This document shows, piece by piece, positions 25,016 through 34,422 of a stretch of DNA of 48,087 nt. Location: the NCBI GenBank assembly GCA_902778165.1, contig CACYWQ010000025.1:1-48087 (forward strand). Reading direction: 5' to 3'. The notes under the pieces were generated by a model that was not told where the DNA came from, did not search any database, and saw only the letters and a program-made list of their open reading frames with translations. The stretch is from an uncultured Lachnospiraceae bacterium (GTDB lineage Bacteria > Bacillota > Clostridia > Lachnospirales > Lachnospiraceae). How positions within the stretch are numbered: the first letter of the stretch is position 1; the number at the start of each line of letters is the position of its first letter. Both the position numbers and the translations under genes were made by a program.

Positions 25016-26665
25016 TTATTTAATCAGTTCTTTAGCCCAGTCGATTGCATCGTCTATATGAGGTCTGAAGTTCTTCTCACCGACCTTTTCTATGAAGTTA
25101 TCCTTACGCATTGTATTCATAGGCTGCTCGTTAACATGCGAGAATACAAGCTCAATACCTCTTTCCTTACAACGGTTGTAGAAATTCTCCAGAGAATGCA
25201 TGGCCGTTGCATCAAGGGCAGGCACACCTCTCATTCTTATGATAATAACCTTAGTCTCGTCTCGGAAATTCATTGTATCAATCTGTCCCGAAGAACCGAA
25301 GAACATAGGACCGTATATTTCGTATACTCTGACCTGAGGAGGAAGGGGTTTAAGATTCATTCCGTCAGGATCTTCTTCGGGATCATAATACTTCCAGCCT
25401 ACAACTCCTGATTCTTCGCTCATTCTCTTCATAAACAGAAGAACCGCAAGTAACATTCCTATCTCTATTGCTATTACAAGGTCGAATACAACGGTTAACA
25501 CAAATGTAAGGACCAATACCAGGATATCGCTCTTGGGTGCGGTCTTACACAGATGCACGAAGGTGCGCCACTGACACATATTGTAAGCCACTATGAACAG
25601 AATGGCAGCGATTGTGGGCATCGGTATAAGTGCGGCATACGGCATTAATATAACCAACACAAGGACTAAGGTGATGGAATGAACGATACCGGCTATGGGA
25701 GTACGGCCTCCGTTTTTGATATTGGCAGCTGTTCTTGCGATAGCACCGGTAGCAGGGATACCTCCGAAGAGGGCTGAACCGATATTACCGCAACCCTGCG
25801 CAATAAGTTCCATGTTGGAACGATGATGGGAGTTGATCATACTGTCTGCGACAACGCATGAGAGAAGTGATTCTATAGCGGCAAGTATGGCAATTGTGAA
25901 TCCATCCGGCAGAGCAGCGTTTATGGCAGATAAACTAAGTGCCGGTATATGAAGGGTGGGAAGCTTATTGCTTATGCTGTATAAGTCTCCTATGGTATTT
26001 ACCTTAAGACCCGTGAATTTGACGATTAGAATTCCAGCAATAACCGCAATAAGCGATCCCGGAATCTTCTCACTTATCTTAGGCCAAACTATTAAGATGA
26101 CTAGGCTGATTATTCCGACTAAGAATGCATAGGGATTAAAACTGCCAAAGTTACCGCCAAATGCCTTGATCTTATCGATGGTCTCGATAGTAACGGTTCC
26201 TTCGGGATATTTAAGGCCGAAGAAATCTTTAAGCTGTCCGATAACGATCGTAACGGCTATTCCCGATGTGAATCCTGTTGTGATCGTATAAGGAATGAAC
26301 TTGATAAGTCCTCCGAGACGAAACAGTCCCATAAGAACAAGGATAATACCTGCAATAATAGTGGCAAGCATCATTCCTTCCATACCGTTCTTGGCAATTA
26401 TTCCTGCCACGATAGTTGCGAATGCCGCCGTCGGACCTGCTATCTGTACTCGGCTTCCGCCAAGGAATGATATTATAAAACCGGCCACGATTGCGGTATA
26501 GAGACCTTCCTCAGGGCCCACACCCGATGCAAGAGCAAGGGCTATGGAGAGAGGAAGTGCGATTATGGCAACAATTATTCCCGATACGACATCGGTTCCC
26601 AACTGCTTGGCACTGTAGTGCTTAATAGTGGAGAACAACATTGGTTTTAATCTGTCAGTGTTCAT
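25016..26665 (-). CDS. SulP/SLC26 family anion transporter with STAS domain
   Basis: 549 residues. The membrane part (about 1-420) contains the SulP-type signature GLYTAIVAGFIISFLGGSR, split as GLYTAIVAGFI and SFLGGSR, followed by QIAGPTAAFATI. The C-terminal STAS domain (about 440-545) includes DATAMHSLENF. Family members exchange or symport sulfate, bicarbonate, dicarboxylates or other anions; the substrate cannot be assigned from sequence here. The ATG is preceded by AAGGT. It is transcribed from its own promoter (26749-26721), divergently from the sodium symporter and convergent with the histidine kinase gene. Confidence 0.9.
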   Translation of the reverse strand: MNTDRLKPMLFSTIKHYSAKQLGTDVVSGIIVAIIALPLSIALALASGVGPEEGLYTAIVAGFIISFLGGSRVQIAGPTAAFATIVAGIIAKNGMEGMMLATIIAGIILVLMGLFRLGGLIKFIPYTITTGFTSGIAVTIVIGQLKDFFGLKYPEGTVTIETIDKIKAFGGNFGSFNPYAFLVGIISLVILIVWPKISEKIPGSLIAVIAGILIVKFTGLKVNTIGDLYSISNKLPTLHIPALSLSAINAALPDGFTIAILAAIESLLSCVVADSMINSHHRSNMELIAQGCGNIGSALFGGIPATGAIARTAANIKNGGRTPIAGIVHSITLVLVLVILMPYAALIPMPTIAAILFIVAYNMCQWRTFVHLCKTAPKSDILVLVLTFVLTVVFDLVIAIEIGMLLAVLLFMKRMSEESGVVGWKYYDPEEDPDGMNLKPLPPQVRVYEIYGPMFFGSSGQIDTMNFRDETKVIIIRMRGVPALDATAMHSLENFYNRCKERGIELVFSHVNEQPMNTMRKDNFIEKVGEKNFRPHIDDAIDWAKELIK

Positions 26666-26720
26666 ATTCTACCTTATCCTTTTTATTCATATATATATGT
26701 CCAATAAAATGCCAAATGCA

Positions 26721-26749
26721 ATAATACTTCGATTTTCTTAATTTTTCAA
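26721..26749 (-). promoter_or_regulatory. sigma-A promoter of the SulP gene
   Basis: Minus strand: TTGAAA (26749-26744), a 17-bp spacer and TATTAT (26726-26721), about 56 bases before the ATG. Confidence 0.55.
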
Positions 26750-26794
26750 GGATAACATTGAATAATAACAATAAGAAGCTAACGGATAACAAGA

Positions 26795-26823
26795 TTGTAA
26801 TTGGTTATGGAATTTAGTATTAT
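26795..26823 (+). promoter_or_regulatory. sigma-A promoter of the sodium symporter gene
   Basis: TTGTAA (26795-26800), a 17-bp spacer and TATTAT (26818-26823). The expected start at about 26830 abuts a TTGTATACAA operator-like site. Confidence 0.5.
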
Positions 26824-26830
26824 AGTAGTG

Positions 26831-26848
26831 TTTGTATACAATGTATAC
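26831..26848 (+). promoter_or_regulatory. candidate GntR operator at the sodium-symporter promoter
   Basis: TTTGTATACAATGTATAC contains the perfect palindrome TTGTATACAA (26832-26841) and a second GTATAC (26843-26848). Its first 14 bases equal the site at the ispE-gntR promoter. Confidence 0.6.
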
Positions 26849-26907
26849 AGCTGATATTGACAGAATGGATATACTTTCAGACTTAATTATCATTTCTTGG
26901 AGGGATT

Positions 26908-28302
26908 ATGAACAAAAAAGAGAGAAACTCATTTACTGGATCGCTGGGATTCGTGCTTGCCGCGGCGGGCAGTGCAGTGGGACTCGGTAATATATGGAGA
27001 TTCCCGTATCTGGCTGCAAGAGACGGTGGCGGATTATTCCTTGTGATCTATTTTATATTGGTACTTACTTTCGGCTTTGCACTTTTAACGACTGAGGTAG
27101 CCATAGGAAGAAAGACCAAGCAGAGCCCCCTTACGGCATACAGTGTGTTAGGTTCTAAGTGGAAGCCTTTGGGCGTTATGGCATGTATTGTACCTATGAT
27201 GATCATGCCTTATTACTGCGTTATCGGTGGATGGGTAGTTAAGTATTTCCTGGCTTTCCTTACGGGTTCGGGAATACAGGCTGCGGAAGACGGGTATTTC
27301 ACGAGTTTTATTACGGATACTTCCACACCGATCGGTATGATGATAGTATTCTTATTCCTTACCATGGTGGTCGTGCTCGGAGGTGTGGATAAGGGAATTG
27401 AGAAGTTCTCTAAGATCATTATGCCCATGCTTGTCATACTCATACTTGTGATTTCGGTGTTCTCGCTTACAATCACGCACACTGATGAATCGGGCACTGT
27501 CAGAACAGGTATGGAAGGACTTAAGATACTATTCATTCCGGATGCTGGTTCACTTACATTCCAGAATATTTTCTCTACAACGATGGATGCTATGGGACAG
27601 TTGTTCTACAGCTTAAGTGTGGCAATGGGTATCATGATAGCCTATGGTTCATATATGAAGGATGATACGAACTTATCTAAGTCCATTGGACAGATTGAAG
27701 TTTTTGATACAGGTATAGCATTCCTTGCAGGCGTTATGATCATCCCTGCGGTATATGCTTTCATGGGAAGAGAAGGAATGGAAGCATCCGGTCCCGGCCT
27801 TATGTTTATATCACTTCCCAAGGTGTTCGCGCAGATGGGCAGAATGGGTAATATAGTAGGCTGCTTATTCTTTGCAATGGTATTGTTCGCGGCAACGACA
27901 AGTTCGGTTTCCATACTGGAAGCAATAGTATCAAGCTTTATGGATCAGTTCCATATGGAAAGAAAGAAGGCAACCCTTATAGAGGGTGTGATAGCACTTG
28001 CCCTTGGACTCCTTGTCTGCCTGGGATATAATAAGCTCTATTTCGAAGTGAAGCTGCCTAACGGTGCGGTTGCTCAGATTCTTGATATCATGGACTATAT
28101 AAGCAACAACCTGCTTATGCCTGTAGTTGCAATCGGCACATGTATTCTGGTCGGATGGATAGTTAAGCCTGAGTACATTATTGCCGAGGTCACCAAGAAC
28201 GGGGAGAAGTTTGGCAGAAAGGGCCTGCTTGTAATAATGGTCAAATACGTTGCTCCCATAATGTTGTTCGCACTGTTGCTTAAAGCTATCGGTATTGTAT
28301 AG
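26908..28302 (+). CDS. sodium-dependent transporter, NSS/SNF family
   Basis: 464 residues, about 11 transmembrane helices. The N-terminus FVLAAAGSAVGLGNIWRFPY holds the hallmark of the neurotransmitter:sodium symporter family, where the unwound helix 1 binds Na+ and the substrate carboxylate. Bacterial members of this length (MhsT/TnaT-like) usually import amino acids such as tryptophan or other hydrophobic residues. The leader is about 75 bases and includes the TTGTATACAA site, so repression by a GntR regulator is likely. The RBS is TTGGAGGG. The substrate is not determined. Confidence 0.92.
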   Translation: MNKKERNSFTGSLGFVLAAAGSAVGLGNIWRFPYLAARDGGGLFLVIYFILVLTFGFALLTTEVAIGRKTKQSPLTAYSVLGSKWKPLGVMACIVPMMIMPYYCVIGGWVVKYFLAFLTGSGIQAAEDGYFTSFITDTSTPIGMMIVFLFLTMVVVLGGVDKGIEKFSKIIMPMLVILILVISVFSLTITHTDESGTVRTGMEGLKILFIPDAGSLTFQNIFSTTMDAMGQLFYSLSVAMGIMIAYGSYMKDDTNLSKSIGQIEVFDTGIAFLAGVMIIPAVYAFMGREGMEASGPGLMFISLPKVFAQMGRMGNIVGCLFFAMVLFAATTSSVSILEAIVSSFMDQFHMERKKATLIEGVIALALGLLVCLGYNKLYFEVKLPNGAVAQILDIMDYISNNLLMPVVAIGTCILVGWIVKPEYIIAEVTKNGEKFGRKGLLVIMVKYVAPIMLFALLLKAIGIV

Positions 28303-28341
28303 TTTAAATTCAATATGCATAAATATAAGGATATATAGAGA

Positions 28342-28362
28342 GTGATTGTGGTATAATAATCA
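28342..28362 (+). promoter_or_regulatory. TATAAT box within an inverted repeat upstream of the EAL gene
   Basis: GTGATT (28342-28347) and AATCAC form 6-base inverted arms around a TATAAT (28352-28357). No good -35 box is visible, so either an activator or a weak promoter is implied. Confidence 0.35.
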
Positions 28363-28404
28363 CACAGAGGTTTTAGGGGTAGTAGTTTCGCGGAGGAAAT
28401 TTTA

Positions 28405-30090
28405 TTGGGCGATAAGAGGTTATTGGGCGAGACCGAGCCTATAGACAGATACGTATGGAACATGGTCATGGACAACGGATATGACTGTGTATTCGGCGTG
28501 GATATCAATGACGGTTCAATTAACTTCTATCATGTATATAAGAGAAAGCAACCCGGTTCGGCTTATTCTAAGATTGAGAGTATAGGTGCTCCGCCCGAGA
28601 CTTTCGAACAGTTCATGGGCAGTCTCTATGAATATGTGGTTGAGGAAGAGCAGGCATGCTTTAAGGAACAGCTGCGCGTTGATTATATATGTAATGAGAT
28701 AAATGAACGCGGCAATTTTGTTCGTACCATACACATGAATTTCATCGGGGAGAGGAAGTCTAAGTCATTTAAGATTTATTCTCACGAAGCGGAACCCGAT
28801 AAGCTGTTGGGATTTGTATATGACATATCGGCCTCTCTTGATCATGACTGGATGACCGATGAATATGCAAGGTTGGGATTTCTGGAGAATGCAGACAGGA
28901 TGCTTCAGGAGATTCCGATAGATAGAGAACAGTTTTCTTTGGTATACACCAATATCAAGGGATTTAAGGCGATCAACGATCTGTTCGGAGAGCAGAGCGG
29001 AGATATGGTTATATTCCAGACAAGGGATATCTTACGAACCCTCCTTAAGCCTGTTATAATGGGACGTTTAGAGAACGACCACTTTGTGCTTATTACAAGA
29101 GACGAGTTTTTGAACGAGCAGAGCCTTCGAAGTCTTGCATCTCAGACATACAGTGAAGGATTTAAGCAGTACGACTTCACAATAAGATGCGGAATATATC
29201 GTATACATGACAGAGAAGTATCGATAGGTAAGATGATTGACAGAGCCAAGCTTGCCGAGAAGTCAATTCTTGAGAATGTCGGTCGGTCACATGTCGTATA
29301 CAATGATGACGTTCGTGTCAACTATGTTAAGCAGAGAGTCCTTATCTCGGACATGAATAAAGCCATGGAAGTCGGTGAGTTCAAGGCATATTATCAGGGT
29401 ATCGTAGATGCCAAGACAGGCCAGATAGAGAGCGCCGAAGCACTTGTCAGATGGGAACACGGAAGACTTGGTATGATATCTCCGGGTGAATTCATTCCGG
29501 CATTCGAGACCGGAGGACAGATATCTTCCCTTGACAGATTCATGATAGAGAGGATCATTGAGTTTAACACTAACAGAGCCAAGGAATGTAAGCTTATAGT
29601 TCCCTGTGCGGTTAATCTATCAAGAATAGATTTCTATAATACGGCGCTTATGGATTATATAGTTAATATGTATACAGATAATCCGATAGCGACGGAATAT
29701 GTCAGAATAGAGGTTACCGAATCCGCCTATGCGGATCTTGAGAAGAACGCCAGCGATTATCTTAACAGGTTTAAAGCATTGAATGTTAAGATACTGCTTG
29801 ATGATTATGGTAGCGGAATGTCTTCTTTGGCAACGCTTGAGAATTTCGAATTTGATGTGGTCAAGCTTGATATGGGATTCGTCCATAAGATTGGATTACA
29901 GAAGAAAGCGGAGATAATCATCAAATCCACAATAGAATTGTCACATGCACTTGGAGCCACTGTTACGGCAGAAGGTGTGGAGTCGGCAGAGCAGCTTGAA
30001 TTCTTAAGAGATGCAGGATGTGATCATATACAGGGATTTTATTTCTATAAGCCTATGCCGGAAGAAGATTTCAGCAAGTTGCTTGGATGA
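28405..30090 (+). CDS. c-di-GMP phosphodiesterase: degenerate GGDEF plus EAL domain
   Basis: 561 residues from TTG, with GGAGG 8 bases upstream. The N-terminal 150 residues may be a PAS-like sensor. The GGDEF-like domain (about 150-300) has GRLENDHF in place of GGDEF, so it cannot be a cyclase but may bind GTP. The EAL domain (about 310-560) keeps EALVRW, the Asn of NLSRIDF, IEVTES, LDDYGSG, KLDMGF and EGVES, the catalytic and metal-binding set. Phosphodiesterase activity, c-di-GMP to pGpG, is expected. It has no membrane segment. It sits between the symporter and trmB and is apparently monocistronic. Confidence 0.9.
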   Translation: MGDKRLLGETEPIDRYVWNMVMDNGYDCVFGVDINDGSINFYHVYKRKQPGSAYSKIESIGAPPETFEQFMGSLYEYVVEEEQACFKEQLRVDYICNEINERGNFVRTIHMNFIGERKSKSFKIYSHEAEPDKLLGFVYDISASLDHDWMTDEYARLGFLENADRMLQEIPIDREQFSLVYTNIKGFKAINDLFGEQSGDMVIFQTRDILRTLLKPVIMGRLENDHFVLITRDEFLNEQSLRSLASQTYSEGFKQYDFTIRCGIYRIHDREVSIGKMIDRAKLAEKSILENVGRSHVVYNDDVRVNYVKQRVLISDMNKAMEVGEFKAYYQGIVDAKTGQIESAEALVRWEHGRLGMISPGEFIPAFETGGQISSLDRFMIERIIEFNTNRAKECKLIVPCAVNLSRIDFYNTALMDYIVNMYTDNPIATEYVRIEVTESAYADLEKNASDYLNRFKALNVKILLDDYGSGMSSLATLENFEFDVVKLDMGFVHKIGLQKKAEIIIKSTIELSHALGATVTAEGVESAEQLEFLRDAGCDHIQGFYFYKPMPEEDFSKLLG

Positions 30091-30109
30091 TCAATATACG
30101 TAATATATT

Positions 30110-30142
30110 AAGAAGGTCACTTATTCAGTGACCTTCTTTTTG
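30110..30142. terminator. bidirectional terminator between the EAL gene and trmB
   Basis: A perfect 12-bp stem AAGAAGGTCACT (30110-30121) with AGTGACCTTCTT (30127-30138), 5-base loop and T run. The trmB stop codon lies in the loop. Confidence 0.9.
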
Positions 30143-30795
30143 ATTATATATTTACATATCGGATTGCCCATTGAGGAGAATTTTTCTTCATATTCTGTCA
30201 TTATGTTGCCGACATTTAGCTTATCGTCCGCATGCAGATTAAATGTCCTGGCGATTAATTCAAATTCGCTGTAGTTAAGTTCATCTAATGCAAAGTCAAA
30301 TAGTTCCCTGTTATCGGTCTTGAATTCAATGATTCCGTCATCTGACAGTATTGTGTGGAAGCGAGCCAGGAACTGCCTTGACGGCAGACGCCTCTTGGCA
30401 TGTCTGTCCTTAGGCCAGGGATCCGAGAAATTAAGATATATCTTATTAACCTCGCCGGGAGCAAATATTTCTTCTATTCCAATTGCATCCATCAATATAA
30501 ATCGCAGGTTATTAAGTTCGGTATCCTCAAGTTTCTTAACCGCCTTAAGCAGAACCGTCGAATGATTCTCTATGCCTATATAATTAATATCCGGATTATT
30601 ACCTGCCAAAGTGGTAATAAATCTTCCCTTACCCATACCGACCTCTATATGAAGAGGACGATTAGCTGGAGATGATGCTCCGATTAGAGTATCAAACATC
30701 TGTCGGTATTCGCCCTGAAGGCGGTCAGGGTCCTGTACTACGAAGCGATTGGAAGCTATCATCTCTTCCGCGCCTTTAATGTGTCTTAATCTCAT
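30121..30795 (-). CDS. trmB: tRNA (guanine-N7-)-methyltransferase
   Basis: 224 residues from the ATG at 30795, which has AAGGA 7 bases upstream; an ATG 7 codons earlier has no RBS. It makes m7G46 in tRNA using S-adenosylmethionine. The SAM-binding motif HIEVGMGKGRFI and the TrmB signature YLNFSDPWPKDRHAKRRL (YLNFSDPWPK plus RHAKRRL), followed by EFKTDN, are intact. The length is standard. It is convergent with the EAL gene and shares its terminator. Confidence 0.95.
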   Translation of the reverse strand: MRLRHIKGAEEMIASNRFVVQDPDRLQGEYRQMFDTLIGASSPANRPLHIEVGMGKGRFITTLAGNNPDINYIGIENHSTVLLKAVKKLEDTELNNLRFILMDAIGIEEIFAPGEVNKIYLNFSDPWPKDRHAKRRLPSRQFLARFHTILSDDGIIEFKTDNRELFDFALDELNYSEFELIARTFNLHADDKLNVGNIMTEYEEKFSSMGNPICKYIIKKKVTE

Positions 30796-30922
30796 TGTAT
30801 TTTCCTTATGAATCACAAATCTACCTGCATTATGGTATCACAGATAATCCCATGTAGCAATCATGGGAAACCGTATAACATAGGCACTTAAGCGATTTCA
30901 ATTATACAAATATAAGGTGCGA

Positions 30923-30950
30923 TTAACATAAATATATGGTAAAATAATAT
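30923..30950 (+). promoter_or_regulatory. candidate promoter of the plsC-sirtuin-cyclase run
   Basis: TTAACA (30923-30928), a 16-bp spacer and TAATAT (30945-30950), about 30 bases before the ATG at 30981. A small CCCATG/CATGGG hairpin (30849-30867) lies upstream. Confidence 0.45.
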
Positions 30951-30980
30951 GTTGAAATATAAAGATAGGGGACAATTCGG

Positions 30981-31745
30981 ATGTTAAGATTTTATTGTTT
31001 GATTATTTTCTCCATTTTTCTGGTCATATATTACATCCTTAAGGGTAATTACTATGTGGCTCATGAGGAGAAGTATGATGAGATTAAGAGATACAGCTTA
31101 GCGCTTGATATCATTCACGACATCAAGAAACGCGGCAGGATTAAGACCGTGGCATACGGTGTTGACAATCTTCCTTCGGAAGGCGGATATATCATGTATG
31201 CCAATCATCAGGGCAAATATGATGCACTTGGAATAATGGATGCCCATACGGGCCCATGTTCTGTGGTTATGGATGCAGAGCGGTCCAAGATGCCTCTTGC
31301 AGATCAGGTTGTAAGTCTTGTTAAGGGAGTAAGACTTGACCGCAGCGATTTCAGACAGCAGGTTAAGGTCTTAAATCAGATGACTGAAGAGGCCAAGTGC
31401 GGTCGTAAGTTCATATACTTCCCTGAGGGAGGATATGAGCATAACGGCAATAAACTTCAGGAATTCAGAGCGGGTGCATTTAAGGTGGCCAAGAATGCGA
31501 AGGTTCCGATAATACCCGTGGCATTGTATGATTCACATCTTCCGTTTGATTACAACTCATATCGCAGAGTGACGACTCAGGTGTGTTTCTTAGAGCCTAT
31601 AGACTTCGAAGAATACGGAGATATGTCCACCAAAGAGATAAGCGAAATGGTTAAGGGCAGAATCGAAGATAAACTTGAAGAATTGGAGCAGAATCGTAAG
31701 AGCAACGGTTGGAATTTGTGGGTTCCCAAGTACAGGAACTGCTAG
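30981..31745 (+). CDS. plsC: 1-acyl-glycerol-3-phosphate acyltransferase family protein
   Basis: 254 residues. One N-terminal hydrophobic helix (about 2-22) anchors the protein at the membrane. The acyltransferase motif I NHQGKYD (His76 and Asp81, HX4D) and motif III FPEGGYEHNG are present, with VPIIPVALYD as motif IV. Such enzymes acylate lysophosphatidic acid to phosphatidic acid, using acyl-ACP or acyl-CoA. The RBS AGGGGA is 8 bases from the ATG. The C-terminal 40 residues are a charged helix. The symbol is by family; paralogues in these genomes may act on other lyso-lipids. A sirtuin gene follows after 12 bases. Confidence 0.85.
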   Translation: MLRFYCLIIFSIFLVIYYILKGNYYVAHEEKYDEIKRYSLALDIIHDIKKRGRIKTVAYGVDNLPSEGGYIMYANHQGKYDALGIMDAHTGPCSVVMDAERSKMPLADQVVSLVKGVRLDRSDFRQQVKVLNQMTEEAKCGRKFIYFPEGGYEHNGNKLQEFRAGAFKVAKNAKVPIIPVALYDSHLPFDYNSYRRVTTQVCFLEPIDFEEYGDMSTKEISEMVKGRIEDKLEELEQNRKSNGWNLWVPKYRNC

Positions 31746-31757
31746 AAAGGAGATCTT

Positions 31758-32507
31758 ATGTCTGAACAGATTAAGGAATTGGCGGATATTCTTAAGGGTA
31801 GTGACAATATTGTGTTCTTCGGCGGAGCCGGTGTAAGTACAGAGTCAAATATCCCGGATTTCAGAAGTTCCAACGGTCTGTGGAATGAGAAACTTAAGAT
31901 CAACTTTACGCCCGAACAGTTGGTATCACACACATTCTATGTAAGATATCCGGATGAGTTCTTTACTTTCTATAAGGATAAGTTAATCTATCCGGATGCC
32001 AAACCTAACAATGCACATTTGGCACTTGCGCGCCTTGAGCAGATGGGCAAGTTAAAAGCTGTTGTTACACAGAATATAGACGGTCTGCATCAGGCAGCAG
32101 GTTCGAAAGTTGTATATGAACTTCACGGTTCGGTACTTCGCAATTACTGCGAGAAATGTCATGCCTTCTATGATGAGAAATTCATCTTAGAATCGGAGGG
32201 TATTCCTACCTGCCCTAAGTGCGGCGGCAGAGTGAAGCCGGACGTTGTGTTATATGAAGAAGGTCTTGATCAGAATATAATTAATCGTTCGGTTGAGGCA
32301 ATAGAGAATGCGGACACATTGATAATAGGCGGTACGTCACTTGTTGTATATCCGGCGGCCGGTCTTATACAGTATTTCCACGGAAGACATCTGATCCTTA
32401 TCAATAAGAGTGAGACTAATGCCGACAGGAAGGCAGACCTTGTGATACATGATTCGATAGGCAAGGTTTTTAAAGAAGCATTGGAACTTATGGGAGAGAA
32501 ATTATAA
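31758..32507 (+). CDS. cobB: NAD-dependent protein deacylase (sirtuin)
   Basis: 249 residues. It has the Rossmann-fold NAD site GAGVSTESNIPDFRS, the QNIDGLH motif, catalytic His near residue 122 in ELHGS, and a Cys4 zinc module (CEKC at about 132-135 and CPKC at about 152-155). GGTSLVVYPAA completes the NAD pocket. It removes acyl groups from lysines, coupled to NAD cleavage. The type (deacetylase versus desuccinylase) is not obvious, although the class III Tyr-x-x-Arg pair is not visible, so deacetylase is likelier. It has an AAAGGAGAT ribosome binding site and lies in a run with plsC and the adenylate cyclase. Confidence 0.92.
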   Translation: MSEQIKELADILKGSDNIVFFGGAGVSTESNIPDFRSSNGLWNEKLKINFTPEQLVSHTFYVRYPDEFFTFYKDKLIYPDAKPNNAHLALARLEQMGKLKAVVTQNIDGLHQAAGSKVVYELHGSVLRNYCEKCHAFYDEKFILESEGIPTCPKCGGRVKPDVVLYEEGLDQNIINRSVEAIENADTLIIGGTSLVVYPAAGLIQYFHGRHLILINKSETNADRKADLVIHDSIGKVFKEALELMGEKL

Positions 32508-32535
32508 TTATACGGAGTTAATCCAAGGGGGATTT

Positions 32536-34422
32536 GTGAGTAAGAGTATTAAGAAATATGCATATGTTATATCGGCGACAGTCATAGCGATAATTGTCGG
32601 ATTATTGGCCGCATTCGGCCCGTTCTATGCGCTTGATTGTTATTTAACCGACAGATTATATACCAAACTTACGGGAACGGATCCCGATATCATTATTATC
32701 GGAGTGGATGAGGAGACTCTGTCCGCATACGGCAATTTCAATCTCTGGTCGAGAGATAAATCAGCAGAATTACTTGAATATTTATATGAAGATGAGAATA
32801 ACAGACCCGCAGTGGTGGGTCTTGATTTCATGTTTGTTGATGAGTACGAGCAGGCAGTCGATTCAAGGCTTGCAGAAGCAGCAAAGGCTTATAACGGAAA
32901 TGTTGTCTTGGCAACCCATGTCGTATACAGAGGAGCACTTGAGACAGATAGCAACGGTAAGTTATATTACAACACCGAGAGCATATCAGATGTCGAGGTC
33001 CCATATGATGCATTGGCATCGGTGACAGAACTCGGATTTTCCAATGCAAGCATTGCATCTGACGGCTGTGTCAGAAATTCCATGAACAGTGTCAGAATTC
33101 CCGAGACACTTGCAGGAACCGTGCCCGGTCTTAAATCAGACATTCATGACAGCTTCGCAGTAGCCATATATAAGGCTGCCAATGCCGCTTACGGGAAAAA
33201 TGAGGGCGACTCAATTGATCTCCCTCGTACCAACAGCAGAGGCCTGTACCGATTCATGTATTCGGGTAAGGTCGGCGAATTCCAACACGTATCAATGCAG
33301 GCTGTTCTGTCAGGTAATGTTCCGAGGGAAGCATTTAAGAATAAGATAGTTCTTATAGGAGCATATGCTCCCGGATTCCAGGATTCTTATAAGCCTGCGA
33401 TAGACAGAGGCAAAAGCATGTATGGAGTCGAGATACATGCCAATATCCTTCAGGCTATGATGCAGCATAAGACCGGACTTCCGATGGGTCGTACCGGGCT
33501 AATAATACTTACGTGTGCGATAGCCTTAGTCTTCCTCATTTTTGCAAAGAAGCAGAAACTGTCGGTAATACTTATAACATCAGGCCTGGTTGCGGCACTT
33601 TACATCATTGCAGGCAGAATACTTGCGGGTAAGGGAGTGTTTATCCCGGTTGCTTATATTCTGTTATTCTTAATCGGCGCGGATATATATTTCATTATTG
33701 AGAAATATGTGCTTGAGAGAATCAGGCGTAAACATACACTGGATGTATTTAAGAAATATGTGGCGCCTGAGGTCGTTGATAATCTCTCCAAGACAGGTGA
33801 CTTTGAACTGCATCTTGGCGGTGAGAAGAGGGATGTTGCGGTATTATTCGTTGATATCAGAGGATTTACGCCTTTGTCTGAGGGGCTGCAACCAGAGACT
33901 GTTGTAGCCATACTTAATGAATATCTGGCTCTTACTACGAAGTCTATCTTAGCTCATAAGGGAACGCTTGATAAGTTCGTGGGTGATGCTACGATGGCGG
34001 TGTTTAATGCACCTTTTGACCAGGATGATTACATATATGAGGCAGTGGCTGCTGCGTGGGATATGAAATCCGGCTCAAAGGAACTTGGTGAGAGATTGTA
34101 TAAGGAATACGGTAAGACGGTGGGATTCGGTGTCGGAGTCAACTGCGGCGTGGCCGTTGTGGGTAATATAGGCTGTGATTTCAGAATGGACTATACTGCA
34201 ATCGGAGATACAGTCAATACAGCTGCACGTCTTGAGGCCAATGCCAAGACGGAACAGATCCTGATAAGCGAGGATGTATATGAGAAGATTAAGGATCGGA
34301 TTGAGGCAACACCTATAGGAGAGATTCCCCTTAAGGGTAAGAGCAATAAGATCATGGTATACAGCGTTGACAGCATAGGAGGTAAGGCATTAGATGAAGG
34401 GCAGATGGTCGATAATACCTGA
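32536..34422 (+). CDS. CHASE2-domain class III adenylate cyclase
   Basis: 628 residues starting with GTG behind AAGGGGGA. A transmembrane helix (about 8-30) leads to an extracytoplasmic CHASE2 sensor (about 40-310), then three hydrophobic helices (about 320-395) and a class III cyclase domain (about 430-615). The two metal Asp residues are present (FVDIRGF and FVGDATMAVF). The purine-specifying pair looks like Lys in LDKFVGD and Thr in DYTAIGD, the class IIIb adenylate type, and NTAARLE supplies the transition-state Asn and Arg. It should make cAMP on an external cue. Downstream overlap with the next gene is 29 bases. Two FecR surface-protein genes lie 2 kb downstream. Confidence 0.9.
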   Translation: MSKSIKKYAYVISATVIAIIVGLLAAFGPFYALDCYLTDRLYTKLTGTDPDIIIIGVDEETLSAYGNFNLWSRDKSAELLEYLYEDENNRPAVVGLDFMFVDEYEQAVDSRLAEAAKAYNGNVVLATHVVYRGALETDSNGKLYYNTESISDVEVPYDALASVTELGFSNASIASDGCVRNSMNSVRIPETLAGTVPGLKSDIHDSFAVAIYKAANAAYGKNEGDSIDLPRTNSRGLYRFMYSGKVGEFQHVSMQAVLSGNVPREAFKNKIVLIGAYAPGFQDSYKPAIDRGKSMYGVEIHANILQAMMQHKTGLPMGRTGLIILTCAIALVFLIFAKKQKLSVILITSGLVAALYIIAGRILAGKGVFIPVAYILLFLIGADIYFIIEKYVLERIRRKHTLDVFKKYVAPEVVDNLSKTGDFELHLGGEKRDVAVLFVDIRGFTPLSEGLQPETVVAILNEYLALTTKSILAHKGTLDKFVGDATMAVFNAPFDQDDYIYEAVAAAWDMKSGSKELGERLYKEYGKTVGFGVGVNCGVAVVGNIGCDFRMDYTAIGDTVNTAARLEANAKTEQILISEDVYEKIKDRIEATPIGEIPLKGKSNKIMVYSVDSIGGKALDEGQMVDNT

